Assembly (NCBI GenBank): GCA_026981645.1
Contig: JALSII010000037.1
Location: forward strand, 1 to 62,686
DNA length: 62,686 nucleotides
DNA from: Hyphomicrobiales bacterium
Lineage (GTDB): Bacteria; Pseudomonadota; Alphaproteobacteria; Rhizobiales; Devosiaceae
Direction: 5' to 3'
Part shown: positions 25,802 to 35,014 of the stretch, piece by piece
Layout of the letters: each line of letters starts with the position of its first letter
How positions within the stretch are numbered: the first letter of the stretch is position 1
The notes under the pieces: model-generated
Databases searched by the model: none
What the model was told of the DNA's origin: nothing
What the model saw: only the letters and a program-made list of their open reading frames with translations
Translations under genes and position numbers: made by a program

Positions 25802-26746
25802 TTATCTATCCTTAATATCCCTGCGCACCGGGTCGGGTTGGGTACGGCCGAAATCGGGAGCCGCAGTTTCCTGTCCCGCATCAATGATCGAACGACGGAT
25901 GGCCCTTGTCCGGGTAAACAGGGTTTCAAGCGCATCCCCATCACTGGTGCGCACCGCCCTTTGCAACACGCTGAGGTCCTCAAGAAATCGGCCCAGCATC
26001 TCCAGCACCGCCTCGCGGTTGGTCAGGAACACGTCCCGCCACATCACCGGGTCCGAAGCCGCAATGCGGGTAAAGTCGCGAAAGCCGCCGGCTGAAAATT
26101 TTATCACCTCCGACTTGGAAACCGTCTCCATGTCATCGGCGGTCCCCACGATATTATAGGCAACAAGATGGGGCACATGACTGGTAATGGCCACCACCAT
26201 GTCGTGGTGGGTGGCGTCCATCAGTTCGACGTCCGAACCCAGCGCCTCCCAGAACGCACTGAGGCATTCGACAGCCTTTTTGTCGGTGCCCGCCTCCGGC
26301 GTCAGAATGCACCAGCGCCCCTCGAACAGTTCAGGAAATCCCGCTCCGGGACCCGAATGTTCAGTGCCCGCCATGGGGTGGCCGGGCACAAAATGCACCC
26401 CTTCAGGAATGAGCGGCGCCAGCGTTTTGACCACATGGCCTTTTACAGAGCCGGCATCAGAGACAATGGCTCCCGGTTTCAGCGCCCCGGCAATGTCCTT
26501 CATCACCGGCTCAAACGCACCCACTGGCGTGCACAGAATAACCAGATCCGCATCGGCAACGGCTTCACAGGCATCCTGCGAATAGCTGTCGGCCAGACCC
26601 AGATTGCGGGCCTCGTCAAGCGTCTTGGCCCGGCGCGTGGCAACGGATATCTGGCCGACCAGCCCCTTTTGCCGGGCCGCCTGGGCAATGGAGGAACCTA
26701 TCAGGCCCACCCCGACCAGCGCCAGCTTCTCAAACAGAACGCTCAT
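25802..26746 (-). CDS. tyrC: Prephenate/arogenate dehydrogenase
   Basis: A 314-residue NAD(P)-dependent enzyme of tyrosine synthesis. The dinucleotide turn GVGLIGSS is at residues 12-19, the catalytic-site stretch PGHPMAGTEHSG near residue 122-133, and HVPHLVAYNI further on. It is the monofunctional cyclohexadienyl dehydrogenase type without a chorismate mutase or ACT domain. The start overlaps the hisC stop by ATGA, so hisC-tyrC form an operon, joining transamination and dehydrogenation of aromatic precursors. Confidence 0.92.
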   Translation of the reverse strand: MSVLFEKLALVGVGLIGSSIAQAARQKGLVGQISVATRRAKTLDEARNLGLADSYSQDACEAVADADLVILCTPVGAFEPVMKDIAGALKPGAIVSDAGSVKGHVVKTLAPLIPEGVHFVPGHPMAGTEHSGPGAGFPELFEGRWCILTPEAGTDKKAVECLSAFWEALGSDVELMDATHHDMVVAITSHVPHLVAYNIVGTADDMETVSKSEVIKFSAGGFRDFTRIAASDPVMWRDVFLTNREAVLEMLGRFLEDLSVLQRAVRTSDGDALETLFTRTRAIRRSIIDAGQETAAPDFGRTQPDPVRRDIKDR

Positions 26747-27837
26747 TCGTTAAGGCCTTTCAGAACTTTTGCCACCGCGCGCATTGCTCTTTCCTCACCA
26801 ATGGAAATCCGCAAGGCATCCGGCAACCCATAAGCTCCCATTTCCCGGACAATCAGGCCCGCTTCCAGTAATGCCTCATTGGCTTTTTTTGCAGCCTTGC
26901 CTCCATCCTCCTCAAACAGCGCAAGTACAAAATTGCCCTGACTGGGCAAAATTCTAATCCGGTTTCTGTTCAATTCCGAGGTCAGCCAGTCCCGCCATTT
27001 TTTGTTGTGGGCTTTAAGGCGCGCTACAAATTCCACGTCTCTCACCGTCGCCTCTCCGGCCAATTGCGCCGCCCGGTTGACGTTGAACGGACCCCGCAAA
27101 CGATTAACCGCATCGACAATATGGGCGGGGCCATACATCCAGCCGATGCGCAGCGCCGCCAACCCGATTTTTGAAAAGGTGCGCACCATCACCACATTGT
27201 CACTGTCGCGCACAAGCCTGTCACCGGCTGCATAATCGTTCGCCGTGACATATTCCGCATATGCGCTGTCAACGACGAGCAAAATGTCCGGGCGCAACCC
27301 CGCATGCAGGCGCATTAGTTCCGCTTCGCTGACATAGGTGCCGGTGGGATTGTTGGGATTGGCCAGAAAAACAAGTTTTGTGCGCTCCGACACCGCACCA
27401 AGCATGGCATCCACATCAACGCAATAATCTTTATCCCAGGCAAAAATCGGCTGAGCACCGGCCCCTTTGGTGACAATCGGATAGACCAGAAACCCGAACT
27501 GGCTGATAACGGCTTCGTCTCCCTCCCCCAGATAGGTCTGGGCCAGAAGGTGCAAAAGCTCGTCCGATCCCGCCCCGACAACGATGCGCTCCGCTTCCAG
27601 CCCCTGGGTTTGCGCTATGGCCTGGCGCAGGTCCGAAGAGGAGCCATCCGGGTAGGCGGCCAGAGTGTTGCCCAGCCCTTCCAGCGCCGCAATCGCTGCC
27701 GGGCTGGCCCCCAGCGGGCTTTCATTGGAAGAGAGTTTAACTATTTTGCCCGAACTGCCACCCCCGGCACTTGAGCGGCCCGGAACATAGGGCGCAATCT
27801 GCATCACGCCGGATTGGGGTGTTGGACGGACTGGCAT
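26743..27837 (-). CDS. hisC: Histidinol-phosphate/aromatic aminotransferase
   Basis: A 364-residue fold-type I PLP aminotransferase. KLSSNESPLGASP is the HisC N-terminal motif; NPNNPTGT and the PLP lysine in RTFSKIGLAALRIGW are intact. In alphaproteobacteria lacking a separate enzyme, such HisC proteins next to tyrC also act on aromatic amino acids, which the operon supports. ATG 27837 is preferred to a 57-codon extension because of GGAAGA upstream and normal length. The leader in front has a terminator and overlapping stem-loops. Confidence 0.92.
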   Translation of the reverse strand: MPVRPTPQSGVMQIAPYVPGRSSAGGGSSGKIVKLSSNESPLGASPAAIAALEGLGNTLAAYPDGSSSDLRQAIAQTQGLEAERIVVGAGSDELLHLLAQTYLGEGDEAVISQFGFLVYPIVTKGAGAQPIFAWDKDYCVDVDAMLGAVSERTKLVFLANPNNPTGTYVSEAELMRLHAGLRPDILLVVDSAYAEYVTANDYAAGDRLVRDSDNVVMVRTFSKIGLAALRIGWMYGPAHIVDAVNRLRGPFNVNRAAQLAGEATVRDVEFVARLKAHNKKWRDWLTSELNRNRIRILPSQGNFVLALFEEDGGKAAKKANEALLEAGLIVREMGAYGLPDALRISIGEERAMRAVAKVLKGLNE

Positions 27838-27851
27838 TGAATATTCTTCCG

Positions 27852-27877
27852 CTGATACTGCTATCAGAGCTTGATAG
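27852..27877 (-). promoter_or_regulatory. Overlapping, mutually exclusive stem-loops in the hisC leader
   Basis: CTATCA-GAGCT-TGATAG (27861-27877) and CTGATA-CTGC-TATCAG (27852-27867) are both perfect stems and share the middle segment 27861-27867, so only one can form in the leader RNA. The segment ends 15 bases before the hisC start and near its ribosome binding site. This suggests, but does not show, translational control. Confidence 0.4.
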
Positions 27878-27879
27878 TT

Positions 27880-27914
27880 AAAAAACGCGCGCGAACATAG
27901 CCCCCACGCGCGCG
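27880..27914 (-). terminator. Intrinsic terminator between the methyltransferase and hisC
   Basis: On the minus strand CGCGCGCG (27914-27907) pairs with CGCGCGCG (27893-27886) around a 13-base loop, followed by TTTTTT. It ends the methyltransferase transcript; hisC must then be read from a promoter in the short remaining leader or by read-through. Confidence 0.8.
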
Positions 27915-27940
27915 GAATGCAAAGCAACGTTTTTTCTCTC

Positions 27941-28690
27941 TTAACCGGGTTGCCCGCCCGGCCATTCCATGGCGGTCTGGGGAGCAAGAACCGGCACCCG
28001 GACAAATTTGTCCACCCGCTTTCTGCGGGTAACGGCCGGAAACAGTTTCTTGCGCGCCTTGACCACCAGAACCCCTGCCAGCGCCGGACCGAAAAGCGGC
28101 GCGACCCGCTCGAATATCTTTGCAGACTTCAATAGCAGGGGCCGCTGGCTCGGGGGCAGGTACAGCGCTTCGCGGCAGCTTTTAACTTCGAAGGAATGCT
28201 CACCCAGCAATCGGTCAAGCTGTCCGCGGGAATAGGGCTGCCCGACACCAAACGGGGTGTTGTCGTGGGTGGACCACAGCCCCCGCCGCCGCGGCACCAC
28301 AAGAATGAGGGTGGCATCAGGCGCGCACACTCGCCAGAGTTCGCGCATCTGCTCTTCAGCGTCCGCGGCGTGCTCAATAAGATGCACACCGATCACCGTA
28401 TCAACCGCCGCATCGGTCAGGGGCATTTCCAGTGGGTCGCACAACACCGTGGTTGAGGGCCCCTCGCGCGGCCATGAGGAAGCGCCCTGGCGCGCAGGCA
28501 TGAAGGTGAGAACCCGTTCTGCCGGTTCCAGCGCAAACCTGAGATAGGGGGTGGCAAAACCAAGGCCCAGCACACGCTTTGCCCTAACATCCCCGGCCAT
28601 GGCAACAACATGCTTGCGCACCACGCGCCGGGCGATATGGCCCAGCGGTGACTTGTAGAACTCAATCAGCCGCAACACATCCGGAGTCAT
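27941..28690 (-). CDS. SAM-dependent methyltransferase
   Basis: A 249-residue class I methyltransferase-like protein. VLGLGFATPYL is the motif I glycine loop, CDPLEMPLTDAAVDTVIGVHLIEH is motif II/III territory (cut here to the key LPLTDAAVD-type acidic turn), and it has a basic C-terminal tail. The genes around (gloB divergent) are conserved in Hyphomicrobiales. Substrate unknown. Confidence 0.8.
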   Translation of the reverse strand: MTPDVLRLIEFYKSPLGHIARRVVRKHVVAMAGDVRAKRVLGLGFATPYLRFALEPAERVLTFMPARQGASSWPREGPSTTVLCDPLEMPLTDAAVDTVIGVHLIEHAADAEEQMRELWRVCAPDATLILVVPRRRGLWSTHDNTPFGVGQPYSRGQLDRLLGEHSFEVKSCREALYLPPSQRPLLLKSAKIFERVAPLFGPALAGVLVVKARKKLFPAVTRRKRVDKFVRVPVLAPQTAMEWPGGQPG

Positions 28691-28820
28691 CTGATTTCCC
28701 GCACTTCCCGTCTCACCAACAAGGAGACGCCTCTCCCCTTGACAGAGCTGCTACAAAGGTAAGCATCAGGGCCTCAGACGCAATCCCCCTGGGGCAAACT
28801 CCAAAAAGAGGGAAAAAACA

Positions 28821-29588
28821 ATGACCGCACAGATTGAGACCTTTGAGTGCCTTGCCGACAATTTTGGGTTTCTGGTTCATGACGATAAAACCGGCGCCAC
28901 CGCCGCCATCGACGCTGCCGATGCAGGTGCCATCCGCGCCGCCCTTGCCCGCACCGGCTGGACCCTGAGCCATATTCTTGTCACCCACCACCATTGGGAC
29001 CACACAGACGGAATAATTCCCCTCAAAGACGAGTTCGATGTCACAGTGGTCGGCCCCCGGACAGAGGTGACCAAAATCACCGGGCTGGACAAAACAATAT
29101 CCGGCGGCGACCAGACCAGCGTTGGTTCCCTTGAATTTGAAGTGCTGGAAACACCCGGCCACACGCTGGGCCACGTCGCCTATTTTGAACCTGAAAGCAA
29201 AAGCCTGTTCTCGGGTGATGCGCTGTTTTCACTGGGCTGCGGACGCATGTTCGAGGGCACGGCTGCTCCCATGTGGCAAGGTCTGGCGGCACTGCGCGAA
29301 CTGCCCGATGAGACAATGGTTTATTGCGGACACGAATATAGCGCCGCCAATGCCGCCTTTGCCTTGAGTATCGACCCGGACAATAAAGCGCTGCAAAAAC
29401 GCGCCTCCGAAATCACCCGATTGCGCAGCGAAAACAAACCGACCATCCCCTTCAATCTTGGCGAGGACAAACGCGCCAACCCGTTTTTAAGAGCGGACAA
29501 ATCCGAACTGGCCACAAGAATGGGCCTCAGCGCCAGCGACCCGGCAGCGGTTTTTGCCGCTATCCGAAAGGCCAAGGACCGATTTTAA
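28821..29588 (+). CDS. gloB: Hydroxyacylglutathione hydrolase (glyoxalase II)
   Basis: A 255-residue metallo-beta-lactamase-fold enzyme that hydrolyses S-D-lactoylglutathione to D-lactate, completing methylglyoxal detoxification. The metal motif THHHWDHTDG is at about residues 55-64, with GHTLGH, the FSGDALF aspartate and CGHEYS histidine after it; the C-terminal helical domain (residues about 170-255) binds glutathione. GAGGGA precedes ATG 28821. Confidence 0.95.
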   Translation: MTAQIETFECLADNFGFLVHDDKTGATAAIDAADAGAIRAALARTGWTLSHILVTHHHWDHTDGIIPLKDEFDVTVVGPRTEVTKITGLDKTISGGDQTSVGSLEFEVLETPGHTLGHVAYFEPESKSLFSGDALFSLGCGRMFEGTAAPMWQGLAALRELPDETMVYCGHEYSAANAAFALSIDPDNKALQKRASEITRLRSENKPTIPFNLGEDKRANPFLRADKSELATRMGLSASDPAAVFAAIRKAKDRF

Positions 29589-29746
29589 TCATTTTGTTTT
29601 CGCACCCGGATTAACCCCATTGGTACCCATAGGTTAACAAAAGCTTACATTCTGGCACACTGATTGCCATGTAACAGGTAAGAGCCACATCATTTGTCCC
29701 AAAATGAAACAGATGGTTCACCCTGAAACAGGTTTAGAGGTATGCA

Positions 29747-30040
29747 ATGTCAAATCAGGACCAGAATGGCCCCAACAAAAGTGCAGCGGCACAAAACCGT
29801 GCCAAAAGCGCCGCCAACCTTCCAGTCATCACCAGCCGCGCCCGACCTCGCCCCTCGCTGGCCCGCCACAAAATCCCGGCCCACTTTCTGACCCAGTTGA
29901 TTGCCGAACGTGAACGCCTCGCCATCCAGCGAAACCGGCGACGGGTACCCTCTGTTTTTGCCAGCAGCACCTATGAGGCAACGGCTAAACGCGCGGTGCG
30001 CCATATGCCCGCCGGGTACGGACTGGCACAATCTGTGTGA
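29747..30040 (+). CDS. Hypothetical basic protein
   Basis: I do not recognise a family. The 97-residue product is basic, with a Gln/Asn/Ala-rich start, an Arg-rich centre (SRARPRPSLARHKIP and RNRRRVPS) and no hydrophobic segment or signal. ATG 29747 follows GAGG at seven bases and starts 158 bases after gloB. The composition suggests nucleic-acid or ribosome contact, but this is only a guess. Convergent with a small membrane protein gene five bases away. Confidence 0.5.
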   Translation: MSNQDQNGPNKSAAAQNRAKSAANLPVITSRARPRPSLARHKIPAHFLTQLIAERERLAIQRNRRRVPSVFASSTYEATAKRAVRHMPAGYGLAQSV

Positions 30041-30045
30041 GCGAG

Positions 30046-30441
30046 TTAATACTCTGCGTCCATTCCCGGCTCCCGGCCTGAGGAGACCGCTCTGCCAACC
30101 ATATCGACAAAACTCATTGCCATGCAGGTGAAAAACAGCGAAGTCGAGGCGGCGGGGAAAAACATAAACTCCCCCAGATAAAGAGCAAACACCACCGCCG
30201 CGCTGGTGGTTGCAATAAACTGGTTCCCGATTGCGCGCCGGGCGCGCAAACCTTCAAACAAAAGCAGCGCGAGGGCAAAAATCACCAGCAGGTCAGCAAC
30301 ACTGAGCGTCCACACCGCCCCCGAAGGCATGTTGAAACTCGCCACCGGTTGAGCCCAGGAAAGACCCTTGTCCCCCACCAGATCAAACGCCACCGCGTTA
30401 TAGATCAAAAAGGGTAAAATCAGCAGAGGTGGTATCCACAT
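30046..30441 (-). CDS. Hypothetical four-helix membrane protein
   Basis: A 131-residue protein with four hydrophobic segments (about residues 2-20, 44-62, 75-95 and 98-115) and the phrase WTLSVADLLVIFALALLLFEG. Proteins of this shape lie next to fumC in several Hyphomicrobiales; I know no function. ATG 30441 was chosen over a start nine codons upstream because of GGGGGAAAT in front. It lies 36 bases after the fumC stop, same strand. Confidence 0.65.
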   Translation of the reverse strand: MWIPPLLILPFLIYNAVAFDLVGDKGLSWAQPVASFNMPSGAVWTLSVADLLVIFALALLLFEGLRARRAIGNQFIATTSAAVVFALYLGEFMFFPAASTSLFFTCMAMSFVDMVGRAVSSGREPGMDAEY

Positions 30442-30477
30442 TTTTATTTCCCCCGTTCGCCCGCGCACCTGGGAAAG

Positions 30478-31872
30478 TCAGATTTTAAGCGGGCCCACCA
30501 TATCCTGCGGCCTGACAGCCTTGTCGAACTCTTCCCCGCTCAACAGCTTAAGCTCAATCGCAGTTTCACGCAAAGTCTTGCCGCTTTTGTGGGCGTGTTT
30601 GGCCAGTTTCGCCGCATTGTCATAACCGATTGACGTGTTAAGCGCCGTCACCAGCATCAGGGAATTGCGCAAATGTGCCTCGATGTTTTTGCGTACCGGC
30701 TCGATGCCCACCGCGCAATTATCGTTAAAACTCTTTGCACTGTCGGCCAGAAGACGAATGGACTGAAGCAGGTTATACGCCATCACCGGCTTGAATACGT
30801 TGAGTTCAAAATTACCTTGCGATCCGGCAAAACCGATTGTTGCGTCATTGCCAAACACCTGCGCACAGACCATGGTCATGGCCTCGGACTGAGTGGGGTT
30901 GACCTTGCCCGGCATGATAGAGGACCCCGGCTCGTTCTCCGGTAGCGCCAATTCCCCGATGCCACAGCGGGGCCCCGAGGCCAGCCAGCGCACATCGTTG
31001 GCAATTTTCATGAACGCCGCCGCCATCTGCTTGAGCGCACCCGAGGTACCAACAAAGGCATCGTGCGCCGCCAGCACAGCAAATTTGTTGGGCGCCGAAA
31101 CCAGTTCATACCCGCAAAGCTCAGAAATTTTGCCTGCAACCAGTTCGGCATATTTCGGGTGTGTGTTCAAACCGGTGCCCACCGCGGTTCCCCCAAGCGC
31201 CAGTTCGCGCAATTGCGGCAGGGTAACCCTGACCGCATCCATGGCGTGATCGAGCTGGGCTACCCATCCCGACATTTCCTGCCCCAGAGTCAGCGGCGTT
31301 GCGTCCTGAAGGTGAGTACGGCCGATTTTTACGATATCCGCATATTCAGCCGCCTTTTTATCCAGCGTATCGCGCAGCAATTGTACCCGCTCAAACAGAT
31401 ACCCCTCTATCTGTGTGACGGCTGCAATATGCATCGCTGTGGGGTAGGTATCATTTGACGACTGGGACTTGTTCACATGGTCGTTGGGGTGCACCGGGGT
31501 TTTGGAGCCCATTTTTCCCCCCGCCAATTCGATAGCGCGATTGGAAATCACCTCATTGACATTCATGTTGGATTGCGTGCCCGACCCGGTCTGCCAGACC
31601 ACCAGCGGGAAATGATCGTCCAGCTTGCCTGAAATCACTTCATCGGCGGCTTTAACAATCAACTCCGTGAGATCGTCAGGAAGCAGTCCCAGCTCATTAT
31701 TGGTCAGTGCTGCAGCTTTTTTCAGAATGCCGAACGCGTGAATAATCTCTATGGGCATCTGTTCGGTGCCGATTTCAAAATTCATCAGCGAGCGGGCGGT
31801 TTGTGCTCCATAATATTTATCATCCGGCACCTTTATGGTGCCCATGGTGTCGCTTTCGGTACGGTATGTCAT
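30478..31872 (-). CDS. fumC: Fumarate hydratase class II
   Basis: A 464-residue iron-independent fumarase of the citric acid cycle, hydrating fumarate to L-malate. [13 protein letters not shown] (about residues 318-330) is the superfamily signature, and the [12 protein letters not shown] and [14 protein letters not shown] substrate-binding blocks are intact; full length. The next gene on the same strand downstream is the small membrane protein. Confidence 0.97.
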   Translation of the reverse strand: MTYRTESDTMGTIKVPDDKYYGAQTARSLMNFEIGTEQMPIEIIHAFGILKKAAALTNNELGLLPDDLTELIVKAADEVISGKLDDHFPLVVWQTGSGTQSNMNVNEVISNRAIELAGGKMGSKTPVHPNDHVNKSQSSNDTYPTAMHIAAVTQIEGYLFERVQLLRDTLDKKAAEYADIVKIGRTHLQDATPLTLGQEMSGWVAQLDHAMDAVRVTLPQLRELALGGTAVGTGLNTHPKYAELVAGKISELCGYELVSAPNKFAVLAAHDAFVGTSGALKQMAAAFMKIANDVRWLASGPRCGIGELALPENEPGSSIMPGKVNPTQSEAMTMVCAQVFGNDATIGFAGSQGNFELNVFKPVMAYNLLQSIRLLADSAKSFNDNCAVGIEPVRKNIEAHLRNSLMLVTALNTSIGYDNAAKLAKHAHKSGKTLRETAIELKLLSGEEFDKAVRPQDMVGPLKI

Positions 31873-31944
31873 GGGGAGCCTCCTGGATGATTCAGGATTC
31901 TTCTACGCGTCTGTGCCCGGCCACACAAACAAAAAGGCAAAATG

Positions 31945-31982
31945 CAAAAACGACCGCCCCTTATGACAAAGGAGACGGCCGC
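31945..31982 (-). terminator. Intrinsic terminator after rpmF
   Basis: On the minus strand a GC-rich stem (CGGCCG...CGGTCG, with several G-U pairs) and a short loop are followed by TTTTT. It lies 34-71 bases past the rpmF stop and separates rpmF from fumC. Confidence 0.7.
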
Positions 31983-32015
31983 AAAAATTTTGCAGCTGAA
32001 TCTGAAAAAAGGCGC

Positions 32016-32198
32016 TTAGCCCTCTTTTGGCTCCAGAACCTGGCGGCCACGATACATGCCCGTTTTCAGGTCGATATGGTGGGGCCGGCGCAACTCGCCA
32101 CTGTCCTTGTCTTCCACATAGACGGGGCGCTTCAGCGCATCAGCGGAACGGCGCATTCCGCGTTTTGATGGCGTGGTTTTTCGCTTGGGAACTGCCAT
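32016..32198 (-). CDS. rpmF: 50S ribosomal protein L32
   Basis: A 60-residue ribosomal protein. [20 protein letters not shown] is the L32 N terminus and [20 protein letters not shown] the C-terminal part typical of alphaproteobacteria, which lack the zinc cysteines seen in other L32 proteins. The 205-base gap to the prenyl synthase gene, 32199-32403, must hold the rpmF promoter; nothing else was seen there. Confidence 0.97.
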   Translation of the reverse strand: MAVPKRKTTPSKRGMRRSADALKRPVYVEDKDSGELRRPHHIDLKTGMYRGRQVLEPKEG

Positions 32199-32403
32199 TT
32201 TGAAAAGTCTCTCTGATTGCTGTCTTTACCGCCTCGGTCACTTCAATCAACCGGTGCGGTTAGTCAATGGATTTTCCTGTCGGATCGGCGCGCGTTATAC
32301 AAGCAAATTTCAGGCTTGGCTAGCCCTGAAACGCGCACGACAACTTCCCGCACTGAGTGGTTTGTCAATTGCAACCGACCTCAAGAGTGGCTAGTCAGTT
32401 TTT

Positions 32404-33306
32404 ATGACACAACATGCACAACAACGCGACCGGTTTGCCCGCACCATTCAAACGGCCCTCAGCGACTTTCTTACGGCAGAAAACCTGTCTGGCCCCGGTT
32501 CCCCGCCCGATACACTCGTTTCCGCCATGCGCCACGGCTGCCTGAACGGGGGCAAGAGGCTGCGCCCCCTGCTTGTGATGCAGACCGCTGAAATTTTCGG
32601 CCTTGAAGAGGCCCGAACCCTCAACGCCGCCCTTTCGGTTGAAATTGTCCATTGTTATTCGCTCATCCATGATGACCTGCCGGCGATGGATGATGACGCT
32701 CTGCGCCGGGGCCTGCCCACCGTTCATACAAAATTTGACGAAGCAACTGCCATTCTTGCCGGAGACGCCCTGCTCGCCCACGCCTTTGGGCTTCTTGGCA
32801 ACCCTGACTGCCACCCCAAAGCGGAAATACGCACGGCTCTGGTTCTTGAACTCAGCTTTGGTGCCGGGGCGGGGGGCATGGCTGGTGGCCAGTCCCGCGA
32901 CCTGGAGGGAGAAACCACTGGTTTTTCAGTTAGAGAAATTTCCGAAATGCAGGCCATGAAAACCGGGGCACTGATCCGCGCTGCCGTACGCATGGGAGCC
33001 ATTCTGGGTGGCGCCGGCCCCGACCAGCTTAAGGCCCTCACCACCTATGGGGAGGCGGCAGGGCTGGCCTTTCAGTTGGCCGACGATATTCTGGATCTCA
33101 CCGCCAGCACGAAACAGATGGGAAAGGCTACAAGAAAAGATGCCACGCGTTCAAAGCCGACCCTGGTGTCGCGCATCGGCCTTGAAGCTGCCGAACGCCA
33201 TCTGGGCGACACCATCCACCACGCGGTTTCGGCGCTGGCCATGTTCGGCCCCGAAGCCGACGGGTTGCGCGCCACAGCGCGATATTTTGCTGAGCGGGAG
33301 AGTTGA
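32404..33306 (+). CDS. Polyprenyl (farnesyl/geranylgeranyl) diphosphate synthase
   Basis: A 300-residue trans-prenyltransferase. The first aspartate motif is DDLPAMDDD (about residues 91-99) and the second LADDILD (about 227-233); GGKRLRP near the N terminus binds pyrophosphate. The two residues between the first Asp pair and the last place it with bacterial IspA-type enzymes. Chain length cannot be set from sequence reading; farnesyl diphosphate is most likely. Convergent with ispG, seven bases apart, both in isoprenoid synthesis. Confidence 0.9.
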   Translation: MTQHAQQRDRFARTIQTALSDFLTAENLSGPGSPPDTLVSAMRHGCLNGGKRLRPLLVMQTAEIFGLEEARTLNAALSVEIVHCYSLIHDDLPAMDDDALRRGLPTVHTKFDEATAILAGDALLAHAFGLLGNPDCHPKAEIRTALVLELSFGAGAGGMAGGQSRDLEGETTGFSVREISEMQAMKTGALIRAAVRMGAILGGAGPDQLKALTTYGEAAGLAFQLADDILDLTASTKQMGKATRKDATRSKPTLVSRIGLEAAERHLGDTIHHAVSALAMFGPEADGLRATARYFAERES

Positions 33307-33313
33307 CAGGTTT

Positions 33314-34531
33314 CTACCCAAACCGCTTTTCAATATACTCCGCCAGCATCTGCTTGAATTGCTCCGCCACATCATCCCCGCGCAGGGTGGCGACTTTTTT
33401 GCCCTCAATGAATACCGGAGCTGCGGGGGTTTCCCCGGTACCGGGCAGGGAAATGCCGATGTCGGCATGTTTGCTCTCGCCGGGGCCATTGACGATGCAA
33501 CCCATTACGGCAACGGAGAGGTTCTCAACTCCGGGATAGGTTTTGCGCCACCTGGGCATTGAGGACGACAAATGCTCCTCGATTTCCTTGGCCAGCACCT
33601 GAAAGGTGCTCGAAGTGGTGCGTCCGCACCCCGGACAGGCGGCAACAACGGGCACAAACTGCCGGAACCCCATGGTCTGCAAAAGCTCTTGGGCGACCTT
33701 GACCTCAAGCGTGCGGTCGCCCTGAGGCTCCGGCGTCAGTGAGACGCGGATGGTGTCGCCTATCCCCTGTTGCAACAAAATGCTCATCGCAGCCGAGGAG
33801 GCAACAATACCCTTGGAACCCATGCCCGCTTCGGTCAGCCCCAGATGCAGGGCATAATCCGAGCGCTGCCCAAGGTCCTGATAAACCGCAATCAGGTTCT
33901 GCACGTCGGAAACCTTTGTTGACAACACGATCCTGTCACGGCCCAGACCGATTTCTTCAGCCCGTGCAGCGCTCAAAAGCGCCGACTGCACAATGGCCTC
34001 ACGCATCACATGGGCTGCTGACCACGGCTCGGCGCGAGCGGTATTTTCATCCATGAGTTTGGTAAGAAGCTCCTGATCCAGAGAGCCCCAGTTCACTCCG
34101 ATACGAACCGTCTTGTTATAACGTAACGCCAGTTCAATAAGCGTTGCAAACTGGGTGTCGCGTTTGGCCTTGAACCCCACATTGCCCGGGTTGATGCGGT
34201 ATTTGGCCAAAGCCTCGGCACAGGCCGGATGCTCACTCAGCAAGGTGTGCCCGATATAGTGGAAGTCCCCGACAAGCGGCACCTCAATATTCCGAGCCGC
34301 CAATCTGTCGCGGATATGGGGCACCGCCGCCGCTGCCTCGGCCCGGTCAACCGTGATACGCACCAGTTCCGAACCCGCCCGGTGCAAGGCGGCGACCTGC
34401 GCAACTGTGGCCTCGATATCAGCGGTATCGGTGTTGGTCATCGACTGCACGACAATGGGCGCGCCACCGCCCACCATCACACCGCCAATCTTCACACCAA
34501 TGGACTTTCTGCGCGCCGCCGGTTGAGCCAT
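33314..34531 (-). CDS. ispG: 4-hydroxy-3-methylbut-2-enyl diphosphate synthase
   Basis: A 405-residue iron-sulfur enzyme of the MEP pathway. The N-terminal TIM barrel has [18 protein letters not shown] and the C-terminal domain has the cluster cysteines in ACPGCGRT and the later [12 protein letters not shown] 34531 is preferred to a 33-codon upstream extension because the conserved RRKS.GVKIGGV sequence begins right after it. Together with the prenyl synthase opposite, this supplies isoprenoids. Confidence 0.95.
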   Translation of the reverse strand: MAQPAARRKSIGVKIGGVMVGGGAPIVVQSMTNTDTADIEATVAQVAALHRAGSELVRITVDRAEAAAAVPHIRDRLAARNIEVPLVGDFHYIGHTLLSEHPACAEALAKYRINPGNVGFKAKRDTQFATLIELALRYNKTVRIGVNWGSLDQELLTKLMDENTARAEPWSAAHVMREAIVQSALLSAARAEEIGLGRDRIVLSTKVSDVQNLIAVYQDLGQRSDYALHLGLTEAGMGSKGIVASSAAMSILLQQGIGDTIRVSLTPEPQGDRTLEVKVAQELLQTMGFRQFVPVVAACPGCGRTTSSTFQVLAKEIEEHLSSSMPRWRKTYPGVENLSVAVMGCIVNGPGESKHADIGISLPGTGETPAAPVFIEGKKVATLRGDDVAEQFKQMLAEYIEKRFG

Positions 34532-34650
34532 TTTTTTTGCACTCCAGTTCAATCCGCCTTGACCTAGTCTCAATCCTTGAACGATGCAACCGGATGTTGC
34601 TGGACACCTCCACCCTTGAAAAGGCCTCATCCCGCGCCTAAATTAGCCCA

Positions 34651-34998
34651 ATGACCCAGCTTTTGTCCCGCCTGTTCATATTCCGCCAGCAGCTTGCAAT
34701 GCTCTGGCGCGGCTTCTGGCACCCGGCAACACCCTTCTATCTCAAGGCGATGATGGTCGGTGTTGTCGTCTATCTGGTCAGCCCGTTTGATATAATACCC
34801 GATCTTTTTCTCGGTCTGGGGCTGATTGACGATGTGCTGCTGATTGCATTTGCCGTCAACTGGATGGTCAACCGTCTGCCCCGCGAGGTTTTTGAGCAAC
34901 CGCAACGTAACGCCAACTTTGACGATGCTTCCCGATACGAATCGCACCCGGACGATTCCGACGGCCCCACCATTGATGGCACCTCGCGGCGGATGTAG
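34651..34998 (+). CDS. DUF1232 (YkvA-like) membrane protein
   Basis: A 115-residue protein with the DUF1232 core YLVSPFDIIPDLFLGLGLID in the centre and one or two hydrophobic helices. The charged C-terminal tail of about 30 residues is not conserved. Function unknown. It is divergent from ispG with a 119-base shared upstream region and convergent with pyruvate carboxylase. Confidence 0.88.
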   Translation: MTQLLSRLFIFRQQLAMLWRGFWHPATPFYLKAMMVGVVVYLVSPFDIIPDLFLGLGLIDDVLLIAFAVNWMVNRLPREVFEQPQRNANFDDASRYESHPDDSDGPTIDGTSRRM

Positions 34999-35014
34999 TT
35001 TTCTGAAAACTTCC

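Noticed and set aside
27838..27940. SAM-II or amino-acid attenuator with leader peptide upstream of hisC
   Set aside because: No SAM-II pseudoknot pattern and no short frame with runs of His or Tyr codons was found. Reported only as stem-loops and a terminator.
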